Counted from the first letter of the stretch, positions 31,434-42,058 are shown. The stretch is DNA of 64,000 bases from Adiantum capillus-veneris (GCA_014529385.2 CM043969.1:25997946-26061945), one strand, 5' to 3'. Notes: generated by a model not told the origin, from the sequence alone. Numbers and translations: made by a program.

Positions 31434-31464
<31 letters not shown>

Positions 31465-31752
31465 CCCCTAGCCACCTCCCTTACCTTCTCACTAGGTAAG
31501 AGACAATTAAGAGGTGTAAGGCTACCTTGTTCCCCTACTTTTTTGAGGGTATAGAGTGTGTCCACCACCCTCTTCCTATTGGCTGACCTCTAATTAACCT
31601 TAATCCCAAAGGGCCCCTAGAGGGTTCATATTTTTCCTAATGGTGGAGCCTGTATGTTGAAGATTGTAGTATCTAGCAAATTTAAAGATATAATACACTA
31701 GGAGATGTGACTAGTCTAAAGCAATAGCGGCACTAGCAGTAGGATCTACTCT
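29431..31752. other. Non-coding stretch
   Basis: Contains a 95-codon ORF at 30145-30432 that is Ser-rich and not recognisable, purine-rich low-complexity sequence near 30960-31200, and a C homopolymer at 31432-31459. No gene is supported. Confidence 0.4.
31432..31459. repeat. Poly-C run of 28 bases
   Basis: Uninterrupted C homopolymer. Length is likely to vary between reads or individuals. Confidence 0.9.
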
Positions 31753-32222
31753 AATGGTGACTCCTGGATCTTCAACAACATTGGAAGATATGGATTCCAC
31801 TCTTGTATGCTTTGTTCATCTTTTCAGCTTCTCCTTGCTCTTGAACTCAATATGAAATTGTTGCACAAGTTGTGTGCAATTAGGTATGCCGTGCAAAGTA
31901 GTAATTTCAGGATTTTTTAGCTCGTGAAAAGTCTTTGTGATCTACCCAATAGACTGCTTGACCATGCTCAAAAATTAACCTGATTTCAATGGTGACTCCT
32001 AGATCTTCAACAACATTGGAAGATATGGATTCCACTCTTGTATGCTTTGTTCATCTTTTCAGCTTCTCCTTGCTCTTGAACTCAATATGAAATTGTTGCA
32101 CAAGTTGTGTGCAATTAGGTATGCCGTGCAAAGTAGTAATTTCAGGATTTTTTAGCTCGTGAAAAGTCTTTGTGATCTACCCAATAGACTGCTTGACCAT
32201 GCTCAAAAATTAACTTGATTTC
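31753..32222. repeat. Tandem duplication of 235 bp (two copies)
   Basis: 31753-31987 and 31988-32222 are collinear with only about two substitutions seen (CTGGATC/CTAGATC and AACCTG/AACTTG). A recent duplication. Confidence 0.92.
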
Positions 32223-32231
32223 ATTATAGAT

Positions 32232-33032
32232 ATGGCAAAAGCAATAGTCAAAATTGCTAGTGGGACATCAACAATACCACCTGTTGTACCCGCCAATGTG
32301 ATTACACAATCAATGCTCCAAGATTCAAACCATATCCTTGAAGAGAGAGATACTGCATTGATTGCCCAAGCAAAGAAAAAGAAAAAACAAAGGAAGAGAT
32401 CGCTAAATACCAGAAGGTCAAAACCGAGTTCCAAGACAAACATAGGGACAGGAGATGATCCCATGTATATGAACGACCTAGGATAATTCAAATTCAATTC
32501 AAACAATGAAAACCAAAACCATTACCACAAAGGAAACAACCAACAAACAACACCATGAGATGGATTGAAGAAGAAACCTAATTGGGGAGAGCCATAAAGA
32601 ATCCCAAAAAATGCAATAAGTGTTTCCAAATCCAATCAAGAACCCCAAGGTAAGCCACAAGGGCCAAAAGAGGAAAACCGCAAGAAGAATATTGGGACCT
32701 ACCCAAACCCAATAGAGGAGATTGAGCGAGTTCAATACCTCAGAGGTTTGATGGAGGAGACTCAAAGAAAGCTAGAACCAGAACCTAGACATGTGAAGTT
32801 CTTTGACACAATGTTTCCCATGCAAGTCAAGCCTCACCACATAAACCATAAACCGTTAGCCATACCCAATATCATCCATGAAGAGAGTGAATACAAGACA
32901 CCAAAAAGTGGGCATACACCTTTCTTGTATGAAAGGATGTTTAGTGAGGGAATGCCTGATCCATTGAGGAAGGGGAGATTCCATCCTCACCAGTTCCTAG
33001 TCAAGGACCTACACCTCACAAAATGCCATTGA
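32232..33032 (+). pseudogene. Unrecognised coding remnant, basic and proline-rich
   Basis: An 84-codon ORF (32232-32486) ends in a Lys-rich segment. A second frame from about 32677 to 33032 reads into a 94-codon ORF with PNPIEEIERVQYLRGLMEE at its start and many Pro/His/Lys residues. The composition and segment structure suggest a once-translated protein, possibly from a mobile element, but I recognise no domain. The part between the ORFs has stops. It begins 10 bp after the 235-bp duplication. Confidence 0.3.
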
Positions 33033-34153
33033 ACATTGCCAAGCCAGTGGACTTCATGTCTTCAGAGGTCCAAAACACTATCATAGCAAGGTTAACTTTT
33101 GATCTTTGACCAACTAGTCCGGTGCATGAAATTTGGTATTAATGGTAGAAAACTTAGGGGTGTTTAGCGGTAGATGTTGACTAGTCATCTAGAAGAAAAA
33201 ATGGGCTAAAGAATTCAAGTAGCTACCAAATTCAAGGGCTCATCACTTCACTTCATGTGCATGAATAAAACACTCCACGTAGGCTGATGACTATCGTGTG
33301 CTAGATTTTGGAATGAATGCTCTCTAATTAATGTAAACTTTAAATGTAAATTAAAATCCTGTACTCAATTGCCAAAATCATTTGAATGCCTGAGAATCGC
33401 ATTACACTCATCACTCACATCCGTAAAATGCACAGATTACTAATCCTCGAATACCAACAAAAAACCAATAAGGTAACCACGCTTAATATGTGATTTTGTA
33501 AACTTGATAGGTAGGTCGGGATCAAACATTAACCTTTCATGTAGCTATTGACTGCAAGACAAGCTAATAACAACAAAACTCTAGCTCATTAATTTATGCG
33601 TGTTCACTACATGATGCTTTTTTTATGCTATCTACTTGGCAAATATAGCTGTCATAATTTCATGTTATCTCTATCTTTCTGTTGCTTTCTTATGCTTGCA
33701 CGCTTAATTTTTTAATAGAATTCCATATGTCCAGCTTGCATACTCTCATGATGACTTTTCTTTGCAGACATTCTATCCCAGATGTTATACCACCTCAATG
33801 AACGGGTTTTATCTCACTAGCTTTCGAGGAAAGAATCTACATCAGGAAGGTGGACATGTTCACCAATGATGGACTCCTTATCACATTGTTTTGAGTCATG
33901 GGCTGGGCTTGTCGGTCCCATGTGATCCTTGATGAGAGGTGCACCACATATATCATTTCACCATATTTTTACTTTGATCGGCCAGTGTGAGCGCCCATGT
34001 GTGAATGGGCCGAACCCATATAAAAGGGCCATTGTGACCTAAATCCCTCATTATGACAGGTGCATGCTAAGGAAGAGTGCTCTTGCCCTACCTTCATCTC
34101 CTCCTCCCTTGTGTGCTCCCCAGTGTGTGTATGTCAGTGTATGTGTGTGTGCG

Positions 34154-34204
<51 letters not shown>

Positions 34205-34214
34205 ATTGCAACGG
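33033..34214. other. Non-coding stretch upstream of E3
   Basis: No gene seen. TATAAAAG at 34019-34026 lies 130 bp before a (GA)n run (34157-34203), a layout like the LTR promoters here. It could be a fragment of an unrelated LTR, but no partner copy is in the window. Confidence 0.35.
34157..34203. repeat. (GA)n microsatellite
   Basis: About 23 GA units ending 11 bp before the E3 5' LTR. Confidence 0.9.
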
Positions 34215-35515
34215 TGATGGGGGCTTTTCACAAGCCAAGCTCCCATACCCCTCTTCTCTCGTCCCCACCCCATGGAAACCTCCTCTTAGGGAGGGAGTGA
34301 TAAAAGGCATTGGAAAAGTAAGAGAAAAAAATAAAGTATGATTATGTAAATATATGAGAAAGGTAAAATAGGCCACCTCATGCTTGCGGGGCAGCCCATC
34401 CCCACCTTGCCTCCTTTTTCTTCATTGTTGTCCCACCGTGTGTCCCTTTTCCTCTCCTCCACTCAAAAGGTCAACCCCCTCTCTCTTTCCCTTTTCCTTT
34501 CTCCTTTCTCTCTCCCTTCAAGCTACCCCACCCCTCACCAATAATACATTCTAACTCACCAATAATGCACCCTAACTCACATGCCACTTATCCTATCTTC
34601 CAAAACAGTATACCCCACCTCCCTTTTCTCTCTCCTATCATATCCCATGACCCAAATACCCCCCTATCTCTCTAAAGGGCATCATGTCTCTCTTGTCTTG
34701 TAGCTAAATAACCTCCCCCACACTCACACACACTCAGTTTCACTGAAAAAGGTACCCACAGACCCATCCCCACCCGGTGGTTACTTGATTTTTCTTGTGT
34801 TCACACACATCTGCACACAGATTCACCTCTGAACACACTCCCCTCTTGTAATTACTTTATTCTCCATGTCACCTCTCACTTTTTTTCATCAACCCATCTC
34901 TCTCTCTTAGTCTCTCTCTCATGAGACTGCTGTTCTGGCACATATACACACAGCCAGACAAGTGGGGCCCACAGTCACATGGCCTATGAAGATAATGATT
35001 TCTTCATTTCTGAATTCTAGAATTTCTTCCCCCTCCACACCTATATAAAGAGGGGTCACCATCACACTAAACACACACAACATCACCAAAGAGTACACTA
35101 TGCACTGTGTGTGCCTAGTGCACACACACACACCCACACCATCACCATCACCGCAATCACCATGCTCGTATTGAGCATGACCTCTACACCCTTGGGCTAT
35201 GGAAGATGAAGGGCAGCTAAATGAAGGATGATGGCCATAACCCTCGTGCGATTCTTCGCCATCAACTCCCACCTATCCGCCATGTGCTCTACCACTCTCT
35301 CCCTTTTCATTCCCCTACCCTATGCTCCCCATTTCATCGCCTTATTCTCTAAATAAAGCTTGAGGTTTTGTGAGTATGTTTTCCTGCAATGTTTTGCCCA
35401 TGTGAGATGTGCGGAATCTCCACCTAGTCTTGTGTTTGGAGTGAGCTTGTGTATGTGTAAAGGGTGTGCAGCTTCGCCATCCTTCTGTGGTGCCTAAGTA
35501 CTAAGCCGCTATACC

Positions 35516-35579
<64 letters not shown>

Positions 35580-35787
35580 ATCTCATTTCCCTTCCTCTTC
35601 ATCATTACTCCCAAGCATCCACCTCTCTTGGATGAAAACTTTGTTATGGTGGTGTGTTGTTTGCGTCCTAGCCGTTGAAGCTAGGTGGTGCTCCCTGTTT
35701 GCTTTACCATGACAGCCCGAGGCGCGCCATTCGATCCCCGGTGTTTAAGAGGCCATCGGGGATTCGGGGTTCACTTTGCTCCCCTCA
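34215..35787 (+). repeat. 5' LTR of E3
   Basis: TGATGGGGGC start and CTCCCCTCA end. TATATAAA at 35042-35049 is followed by a long (CT)n run at 35522-35577. Rich in C/T throughout the middle. Confidence 0.92.
35042..35049 (+). promoter_or_regulatory. TATA box in E3 5' LTR
   Basis: TATATAAA, followed by AGAGGGG; identical in the 3' LTR near 48338. Confidence 0.65.
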
Positions 35788-35789
35788 TT

Positions 35790-35801
35790 TGGTGCCCCCA
35801 C
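35790..35801 (+). other. Primer binding site of E3
   Basis: TGGTGCCCCCAC, two bases after the LTR end, then TAAGGATC. Same first 12 bases as in E2. The tRNA is not identified. Confidence 0.7.
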
Positions 35802-35860
35802 TAAGGATCTTTTCATGAAACCCTTCAGTTTACAAGACTGAAACCCCTAAACTATTGTGA

Positions 35861-36016
35861 ATGGATGAATGGCTAGAAGGATTTGCTAACTGGACGACAG
35901 AAGAAGAAGAGCTCCAAGCACAACTAGAAGAACTCTGCATCTCCATCGAAGCTCGAGTGCCAGGCGTAACGGTAATCGATTTGCAGTGGGAGAGTCAACC
36001 AACACGCCAAACCTAG
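35861..36016 (+). CDS. Leader ORF 1 of E3 (51 aa, acidic)
   Basis: ATG-started 51-residue ORF just after the primer site. Very acidic in the N-terminal half, with a Glu-rich helix (TEEEELQAQLEEL) and two Trp residues. No relation to leader ORF A/B seen; unknown. The antisense frame is also open here, so coding status is uncertain. Confidence 0.3.
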   Translation: MDEWLEGFANWTTEEEELQAQLEELCISIEARVPGVTVIDLQWESQPTRQT

Positions 36017-36104
36017 TGGATATACATAGGCCAAGTGCCAAAAAGAAGAAGGAGAAGGTCGAAACCATGTCCGCAACCTACAACCAACCCACAACAACAA
36101 CAAA

Positions 36105-36329
36105 ATGGAAGGAGCTCTGCACAATAGAGAATCAACATTATTCTACTTTGAGAATCGGGTAACTCAAGTCACCGAGATAATTATCACAGTCAGTTTTCAA
36201 GTCACACCTGATGCTGCAGCACAGATAACGGAAGCATTGGCTCACACTCTCACTAGAGAAACTAGGGATCTACTGATTTTGTTTCAGGAAAGAACACCAC
36301 CCTCTCCCACAAGCTTGGACAGTGACTAA
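36105..36329 (+). CDS. Leader ORF 2 of E3 (74 aa, unknown)
   Basis: ATG-started 74-residue ORF between leader ORFs 1 and 3. It has an isoleucine-rich segment (TEIIITVSFQV) followed by an Ala-rich helix and LLILFQ. This could be a distant member of the leader ORF A/B family, since length and order of hydrophobic blocks are similar, but the similarity is weak. Confidence 0.35.
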   Translation: MEGALHNRESTLFYFENRVTQVTEIIITVSFQVTPDAAAQITEALAHTLTRETRDLLILFQERTPPSPTSLDSD

Positions 36330-36346
36330 GCACCTCTAAGCTTCAC

Positions 36347-36589
36347 ATGAATCAGTACAACCTACCTCAAGACAGATCACACATACCAACATGTGTACGC
36401 TCAATCAAGGTAATACTGGACTTGAAGGCTCACTACCAGCACGACATTGACACCATGCTGGGTGGGGAGCATTTTTTTGAGGTTCTCGCATCAGATCAGC
36501 TATTTGTCTTACCTTTGGTACGAGGAAATGTACCGTTTGAAGTTTTAATCTATGTCCTAGTATCAGAGGGTATACACGCCTCCTTGTAA
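36347..36589 (+). CDS. Leader ORF 3 of E3 (80 aa, leader ORF A/B family)
   Basis: ATG-started 80-residue ORF 60 bp before gag. It aligns with leader ORF B of E2: K-x-H-[YF]-Q, then M-[LF]-G, then E-[VI]-L-A-S, then LPL, then F-[ED]-V and a hydrophobic end. E3 is far more distant from E1/E2 in gag-pol than E1 and E2 are from each other, so retention of this ORF suggests a function in the element. The function is unknown. Confidence 0.55.
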   Translation: MNQYNLPQDRSHIPTCVRSIKVILDLKAHYQHDIDTMLGGEHFFEVLASDQLFVLPLVRGNVPFEVLIYVLVSEGIHASL

Positions 36590-36648
36590 AGAAGAAAAAA
36601 ACTTTTGCAAGTTAAGCAGTGTGTCTTTCTAGCTCTCTCTCAGTAATC

Positions 36649-37173
36649 ATGGCAAGTGTAGCATTTCCAACATTTAAAGGAAAGAAGGGGGAGGATTTGG
36701 TAACAGACTTCCTAGATGACTTTGAAGTAGCATGTGTAGTGAGCAACAAAGATACGGATGAATCCCGGGTTAGAATCTTTAAGCATCTCATGAAGCTAGA
36801 AGCTAGATCATGGTACAATGCACTTCCACAAGCAACCAAGGATGACTGGGAACCCTTAAAAACCGCTTTTAAGAGGCGTTTTGGGGGAGGTACCACTTCA
36901 GAAAAGTTGTGGGACAAGTTGAGAGACTTGAAGCAGGAGGGTCTTTTAGAATATGCCACCTATGAGTCCAAATTTGTGGATTTGTGGGAACGGTGGGTTG
37001 AGTCACTGGCAAGGGGGGAAGCTGCACCCGATTTCCTAGAAAAAGATCGGTTCACGCATGGCTTATGGCCGCTTCTCAAGGAGAAGGTGAAAGGTAGATT
37101 CCCGGCTACGTACGAGTTAGACGTTGAGATTGCTTGCCTTAAGAACAAGAAGCTGCGAATGAAAGCCAAATAA
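36649..37173 (+). CDS. gag: Gag core of E3
   Basis: ATG at 36649, 174 residues to a TAA. It has the Gag signatures seen in E1/E2: ARSWYNALP, FKRRFGGG and SEKLWDKL, then a YATYESKF helix and DFLEKDRFTHGL. After the TAA the same frame continues through a Thr/Pro-rich linker up to the copia insertion. It resumes at 42869 in the same frame once the insertion and one ATGTT copy are discounted, reaching the zinc knuckle. Confidence 0.82.
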   Translation: MASVAFPTFKGKKGEDLVTDFLDDFEVACVVSNKDTDESRVRIFKHLMKLEARSWYNALPQATKDDWEPLKTAFKRRFGGGTTSEKLWDKLRDLKQEGLLEYATYESKFVDLWERWVESLARGEAAPDFLEKDRFTHGLWPLLKEKVKGRFPATYELDVEIACLKNKKLRMKAK

Positions 37174-37275
37174 ACCGAGTCAACAGAAGCAGTAACATCG
37201 TGTCGACCAGCAACTACGACAACCACCATTCCACCACCACCACCGGCTCTTGGGATAAGGGATGACCAACAAGAT

Positions 37276-37280
37276 ATGTT
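37276..37280. repeat. Target site duplication (left), ATGTT
   Basis: ATGTT immediately before the copia 5' LTR, repeated exactly at 42869-42873 after the 3' LTR. Confidence 0.95.
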
Positions 37281-37434
37281 TGTTAAGTATGGAGCCTGAT
37301 TTACCCTTGTAATTTTTTGTGGTAAAAGCGCACATTTGTAAGGCCCCCATTATGAGGAGAAGCCATCGTGCGTGAAGGAAAATCACTCACCGGAAACCAA
37401 AATTTTCACGGATTTTTTTTCGCCGGAATATTAT

Positions 37435-37610
37435 GGCCAGACGGTGGCCGGAAAGTGGTCGGAAAACAACCGGTCGGTTGGCCAGTGGCCAGTAGTCAAT
37501 GGCCGATGGCTGGTGGTCGGAAGTCAATGGCCGGTGGCCTGTGGTCGGAAGTCAATGGCCGTTGGCCGGTGGCCGAATTCAATGGCCGGTGGCCGAATTC
37601 AAAAGCGGAC
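37435..37610. repeat. GC-rich minisatellite in copia U3
   Basis: Overlapping units of GGTCGGAAGTCAATGGCCGG and related forms. The 3' LTR has a shorter array (about 42285-42425), so unit number changed after or during insertion. Confidence 0.8.
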
Positions 37611-37725
37611 TTGTCTTCTCAAGGGCGGCCATACATGGGCGGATTGGAGGGTCCGATTTGGACTTATTCGCACAAGGGCGGCTACACATGGCTGTCTCTC
37701 ATTAGAGAGGGCAGCCCTTTTGGCC

Positions 37726-37733
37726 TATAAAAG
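37726..37733 (+). promoter_or_regulatory. TATA box in copia 5' LTR
   Basis: TATAAAAG before GAGGCCATTTC; identical at 42551-42558 in the 3' LTR. Probable U3/R promoter. Confidence 0.75.
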
Positions 37734-38045
37734 GAGGCCATTTCTACACACATTTCATAGTGTGAAGTTGATGCAACAAGGTGAGTGTGAGGTGGTGAGA
37801 GTGAAGCAAGGCGGGAGCTCCATTAAGGGTATAATCCCTTTCTAAACTACTTCTTGTTTTGAAGTACTAAAGCCATTGAGTGGCTGCTTTCCCATGGGCG
37901 TAGCCCACATTGGGTGAACCACGTATATCGTGTGTACTCTCTCTCTCTCTCTCTCTACTCTATAATCTCGTGTATGTAAATATGTCTCTCTCCATTAAGT
38001 AATCTACTCAATTATCTATTTAGCTACGTCTTATTTCCTAACAAC

Positions 38046-38057
38046 TGGTATCAGAGC
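38046..38057 (+). other. Primer binding site of copia element (tRNA-iMet)
   Basis: TGGTATCAGAGC two bases after the LTR. This is the standard plant copia site complementary to the 3' end of initiator methionine tRNA. Confidence 0.95.
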
Positions 38058-38116
38058 AAGGTTTTCTCGTAGCTAAATTATCTCAAGGAAAGGATTCCTT
38101 GAATTGAGTGGGAGTT

Positions 38117-41100
38117 ATGGCGGAGGAAGGGAAGCTCAAGATTGAGAAGTTCAACGGCAAAAACTACCAACATTGGAAGATGCAGATTGAAGACTATCTC
38201 TACCAGAAGGACCTCTATTTTCCACTAGGCGGTCTTGCGAAGAAGCCCGCAACAATGGCAGATGAAGCATGGATTGTCCTTGATCAAAAGGCACTGGGAA
38301 CAATCCGGTTAAGCTTTGCGTCAATGGTGACCTTCAGTGTTTCGGAGATGAATACCACGGAGGACTTGATGAAGTCACTTGACGACTTCTACGAGAAACC
38401 ATCGACATCCAATAAGGTATTTCTTATGAAGCGCTTGTTCAATCTAAAGATGGCAGAGAATGGTTTAGTTGCAGAACACCTAAATGACTTTAACACAAAC
38501 ATAAGTCAACTTCGATCAGTGAAAATCAATTTCGATGATGAAGTGCGAGCTCTCCTTATACTATCATCTCTACCGGATAGTTGGGACAGCCTTGTGATGG
38601 CTGTAAGTAATTCTATCTCTGGCACAAATAATCTTAAGTTTGATGATGTTGTGGGTGTTCTCCTAAGCGAGGAAATGCGAAGGAGAAGCACAGGAGAATC
38701 ATCAAGTGCTGCACTATCAGTGGAAACAAGAGGAAGGCTTAAGGAGAGGTTCAAAAACCAAAAGGGTCGTGATCGCTCAAGGCGGAGCAAGTCACGCACA
38801 AAGTCAATTCTTGAATGTTGGAACTGCGGCAAGAAGGGCCACGTCAAGAAGGATTGCTGGTCCAAGAAGAAGAAGGAGACAGAGTCTCAAGACAACAAGC
38901 CAACATCGGAGGCCAATGTGAAAGGTAAAGTAGAGCAAGATGCTCTAATTCTCTCATTAGACAATGTGTCTAATTCCTGGATAGTAGATTCCGGGGCTTC
39001 ATTCCATGCGACACCACACAAGCAACATTTCCAAGACTACACCAAAGGTAATTTTGGGTATGTATACTTGGGAGATGATGAAGCTTGTGAGATTGTCGGC
39101 AAAGGTACAGTTTTTATCAAAACTGCTAACGGAAATGAATGGAAGCTTAAAGATGTTAGGCATGTTCCTTCTCTTTGCAAAAATTTGATCTCTACAGGAC
39201 AATTGGACTATGAAGGTCACAACATTGCATTCGAAAACAAACGGTGGAAGATCTCAAAGGGATCTTTGGTGGTTGCCAAGGGTGAAAAAGTCGGTACACT
39301 TTACTTGTGTACTGTTAGCACGCAACCTTCAGCTTGTGCAGCAACTACAGAAGTTGACAGTGAGGTGTGGCACTACCGACTTGGGCATATGAGTGCCAAA
39401 GGAATGAAAATCCTTCAAACAAAGAAGCTTCTACCAGGTTTGAAAGAAGTGGACTTAGAGTTCTGTGAAGATTGTGTTTATGGTAAACAAAAGAGGGTAA
39501 AATTTCAAAAATCAGGAAATGAAAGAAAAAATAAAAAACTTGAGTTTGTTCATTCTGATGTTTGGGGTCCTGCAAGTACACCATCACTTGGTGGCTCATT
39601 GTACTATGTAACATTCATAGAAGATGCGACTAGAAAAACATGGGTTTATGTCATGAAGAATAAATCCGATGTATTTTCCATATTTCAAAGGTGGAAAGCC
39701 TTTGTGGAGAATGAAACAGGTACTAAGGTTAAATGCCTTAGATCCGACAATGGAGGCGAATATTGCAGCCAAGCTTTTGAAAGCTTTTGTGCTAGCAATG
39801 GCATTTGGAGGCAAAGTACAACCCCAAGGACACCTCAACAAAATGGGATTTTGGAAAGGATGAACAAGACAATCATGGAACGAGCACGAAGCATGCGGCT
39901 ACATGCAGGCCTACCGCTTGAGCTTTGGGTGGAAGCTGTAAGTACGTCTGTGTACTTAATCAATCGGTCACCCTCAACGGCATTGGATGGGGGAGTTCCA
40001 AAAGAGGCATGGACAGGTAAACCGGTGAATTATGTATTTCTCAAAGTGTTTGGGTGTGAGGCTTTCATGCACATAGATAGAAGCCTAAGATCAAAGTTAG
40101 ATGCAAAGTCCAAAAAGTGTTTCTTCATTGGCTATGGTGAAGGAGACTTTGGGTATCGCCTATGGAATCCTGAAGATGGTAAAATCTTAAGGAGTAGGGA
40201 TGTAATTTTTAACGAACAAAATATGTACAAAGATTACTTGGAAAGAAAACAAACAAAAGAAACAGGTGATGAGTACATGGAGCTTGAGGACGGTGAAGAC
40301 TCAAGGACTGCAAATGGTGACAATGTGCAACAACGTCAACCAAATGAGGAGCCTCAACCTATTCCCCGAAGATCTACAAGAACAAGTAGACATCCAGAAA
40401 GGTTTTTTCCTTCCTTCAACCATCTCTTGATCTCAGATTCTGGAGAGCCGGAATCATATGAAGAAGCTATGCAACATGAATCCAAAGAAGAATGGACGAA
40501 GAGCATGCAAGTGGAGATGGACTCACTACATCGCAACCAAACATGGGAGTTGGTTGAGTTGCCTAAAGGTAAGCGGGCACTTCAAAACAAATGGGTGTAC
40601 AAGCTAAAGGAAGAAGAAGGTGGGAAGAAAAGGTACAAGTCTAGGCTTGTGGTAAAAGGTTTTTCTCAAAACAAAGGTATTGACTTCAATGAAATATTTT
40701 CTCCTGTTGTAAAAATGAACTCAATTAGGCTTGTCTTAAGCCTTGTGGCTGCTCATGGTCTAAATCTCGAGCAAATGGATGTAAATACGGCATTCCCTCA
40801 CGGTGACTTAGAGGAGGAAATATACATGCTTCAACCAAAGGGGTATGAAGTAAAAGGTAAGGAGAAAATGGTTTGCAGATTAAAGAAGAGCTTGTATGGT
40901 TTAAAGCAAGCATCAAGACAATGGTACTTGAATTTTGATCAATGGATGTTGGATCATGGATTCACAAGATGCAACTCGGATCACTGCGTCTACACGAAGA
41001 ATTTGGGAGATGGGAAATTCATCATCCTAATGTTGTATGTTGATGACATGTTGATTGCAAGTGCTAACATGCAGGACATCAAAGACCTAAAAGAGGAGCT

Positions 41101-41998
41101 GTCCAAATCTTTTTCAATGAAAGATTTAGGTGTTGCAAAGAGGATACTTGGTATGAAAATATCAAGGGACAGGACGAAGAAGACAATAAAGCTATCTCAA
41201 GAAGATTACATCAAGAATGTACTAGAAAGGTTTACAATGCAAAATGCAAAACCAGTTTCTACACCTTTGGCTGGTCATTTTAAACTAACGAAGGATATGT
41301 GTCCAAAGACACAAGAGGAGATAGCCTATATGTCTAAAGTTCCATATGCTGCAGCGGTAGGTTCTCTAATGTATGCTATGGTCTGGACAAGGCCAGACAT
41401 TGCACATGCAGTGGGAGTTGTGAGTAGGTTCATGGACAACCCAGGTAAAGAGCATTGGCAAGCTGTGAAGTGGACACTTAGGTATCTAAAAGGGACAACA
41501 ACAAATGCTTTGTATTTTGGAGGAACTGATATTTTTCTAGAAGGATATGCTGATGCAGGTATGGCAGGTGACAAAGATACTCGAAGGAGCACTACTGGCT
41601 ATGTGTTCACGGTTGGAGGCACAACAGTAAGCTGGGCTTCAATGCTGCAGAAAGTGGTTTCACTTTCTACCACAGAAGCAGAGTATGTAGCAATGACGGA
41701 GGCAAGCAAAGAAATTCTGTGGCTTCACAGATTCTTAGAAGAACTTGGATTTAAACAAGACAATTGTGTCTTGTACAGTGATAGCCAAAGCGCTATCCAT
41801 CTTGCGAAGAACTCAGCCTTTCATTCAAGGACAAAGCACATTGAGGTGAGATATCACTTCATACGCACTCTTTTGGAAGAGGGACAACTAAAGCTAGGAA
41901 AGGTGCATACAAGTGAAAATCCTGCAGACATGTTTACAAAGGTGGTCAACAAGGAGAAGTTGAGCTTTTGCTCATCTTCAATCGGCATTCAAGGATAA
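38117..41998 (+). CDS. gag-pol: Copia Gag-Pol polyprotein (1293 aa, intact)
   Basis: I chose the ATG at 38117; the in-frame GTG at 38108 is upstream but not needed. Domains: Gag (1-about 220), zinc knuckle C234-x2-C-x4-H-x4-C247, protease Asp291 (VDSGAS), GAG-pre-integrase with WHYRLGHMS, integrase D481-D544-E580 (canonical x35 between the last two), RT with YVDD at 974-977, RNase H with YADAG, TEAEY and SDSQSA, and the conserved TKHIEVRYHFIR near the C-terminus. Gag-Pol in one frame is normal for copia. The RNase H end and primer site resemble Tnt1/Tork-type elements. Nothing is missing, so it could be active. Confidence 0.96.
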   Translation: MAEEGKLKIEKFNGKNYQHWKMQIEDYLYQKDLYFPLGGLAKKPATMADEAWIVLDQKALGTIRLSFASMVTFSVSEMNTTEDLMKSLDDFYEKPSTSNKVFLMKRLFNLKMAENGLVAEHLNDFNTNISQLRSVKINFDDEVRALLILSSLPDSWDSLVMAVSNSISGTNNLKFDDVVGVLLSEEMRRRSTGESSSAALSVETRGRLKERFKNQKGRDRSRRSKSRTKSILECWNCGKKGHVKKDCWSKKKKETESQDNKPTSEANVKGKVEQDALILSLDNVSNSWIVDSGASFHATPHKQHFQDYTKGNFGYVYLGDDEACEIVGKGTVFIKTANGNEWKLKDVRHVPSLCKNLISTGQLDYEGHNIAFENKRWKISKGSLVVAKGEKVGTLYLCTVSTQPSACAATTEVDSEVWHYRLGHMSAKGMKILQTKKLLPGLKEVDLEFCEDCVYGKQKRVKFQKSGNERKNKKLEFVHSDVWGPASTPSLGGSLYYVTFIEDATRKTWVYVMKNKSDVFSIFQRWKAFVENETGTKVKCLRSDNGGEYCSQAFESFCASNGIWRQSTTPRTPQQNGILERMNKTIMERARSMRLHAGLPLELWVEAVSTSVYLINRSPSTALDGGVPKEAWTGKPVNYVFLKVFGCEAFMHIDRSLRSKLDAKSKKCFFIGYGEGDFGYRLWNPEDGKILRSRDVIFNEQNMYKDYLERKQTKETGDEYMELEDGEDSRTANGDNVQQRQPNEEPQPIPRRSTRTSRHPERFFPSFNHLLISDSGEPESYEEAMQHESKEEWTKSMQVEMDSLHRNQTWELVELPKGKRALQNKWVYKLKEEEGGKKRYKSRLVVKGFSQNKGIDFNEIFSPVVKMNSIRLVLSLVAAHGLNLEQMDVNTAFPHGDLEEEIYMLQPKGYEVKGKEKMVCRLKKSLYGLKQASRQWYLNFDQWMLDHGFTRCNSDHCVYTKNLGDGKFIILMLYVDDMLIASANMQDIKDLKEELSKSFSMKDLGVAKRILGMKISRDRTKKTIKLSQEDYIKNVLERFTMQNAKPVSTPLAGHFKLTKDMCPKTQEEIAYMSKVPYAAAVGSLMYAMVWTRPDIAHAVGVVSRFMDNPGKEHWQAVKWTLRYLKGTTTNALYFGGTDIFLEGYADAGMAGDKDTRRSTTGYVFTVGGTTVSWASMLQKVVSLSTTEAEYVAMTEASKEILWLHRFLEELGFKQDNCVLYSDSQSAIHLAKNSAFHSRTKHIEVRYHFIRTLLEEGQLKLGKVHTSENPADMFTKVVNKEKLSFCSSSIGIQG

Positions 41999-42047
41999 GA
42001 AGCCAGAATGGAAAGCAGTCACAGGTTTGGTTTGGAGATCAGTCTCC

Positions 42048-42058
42048 AAGTGGGAGAT
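42048..42058 (+). other. Polypurine tract of copia element
   Basis: AAGTGGGAGAT directly before the TG of the 3' LTR, a common copia form. Confidence 0.85.

Larger units (their letters stand above)
37281..38043 (+). repeat. 5' LTR of copia element
   Basis: TGTTAAGTATGG start, CCTAACA end. U3 holds a GC-rich repeat region (37435-37610) made of TGGCCGGTGGCC-like units. TATAAAAG is at 37726-37733, and a short (CT)n run near 37938-37957. Confidence 0.95.

Noticed and set aside
34210-34214. Target site duplication of E3
   Set aside because: AACGG before the 5' LTR and GCGGC after the 3' LTR do not match, so I do not call a duplication. It may have decayed.
37368-37845. ORFs in all three plus-strand frames of the copia LTR, also at 42146-42670
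   Set aside because: The GC-rich minisatellite keeps frames open. Translations are Trp-Pro-Val-Gly repeats, and the same region is clearly LTR U3.
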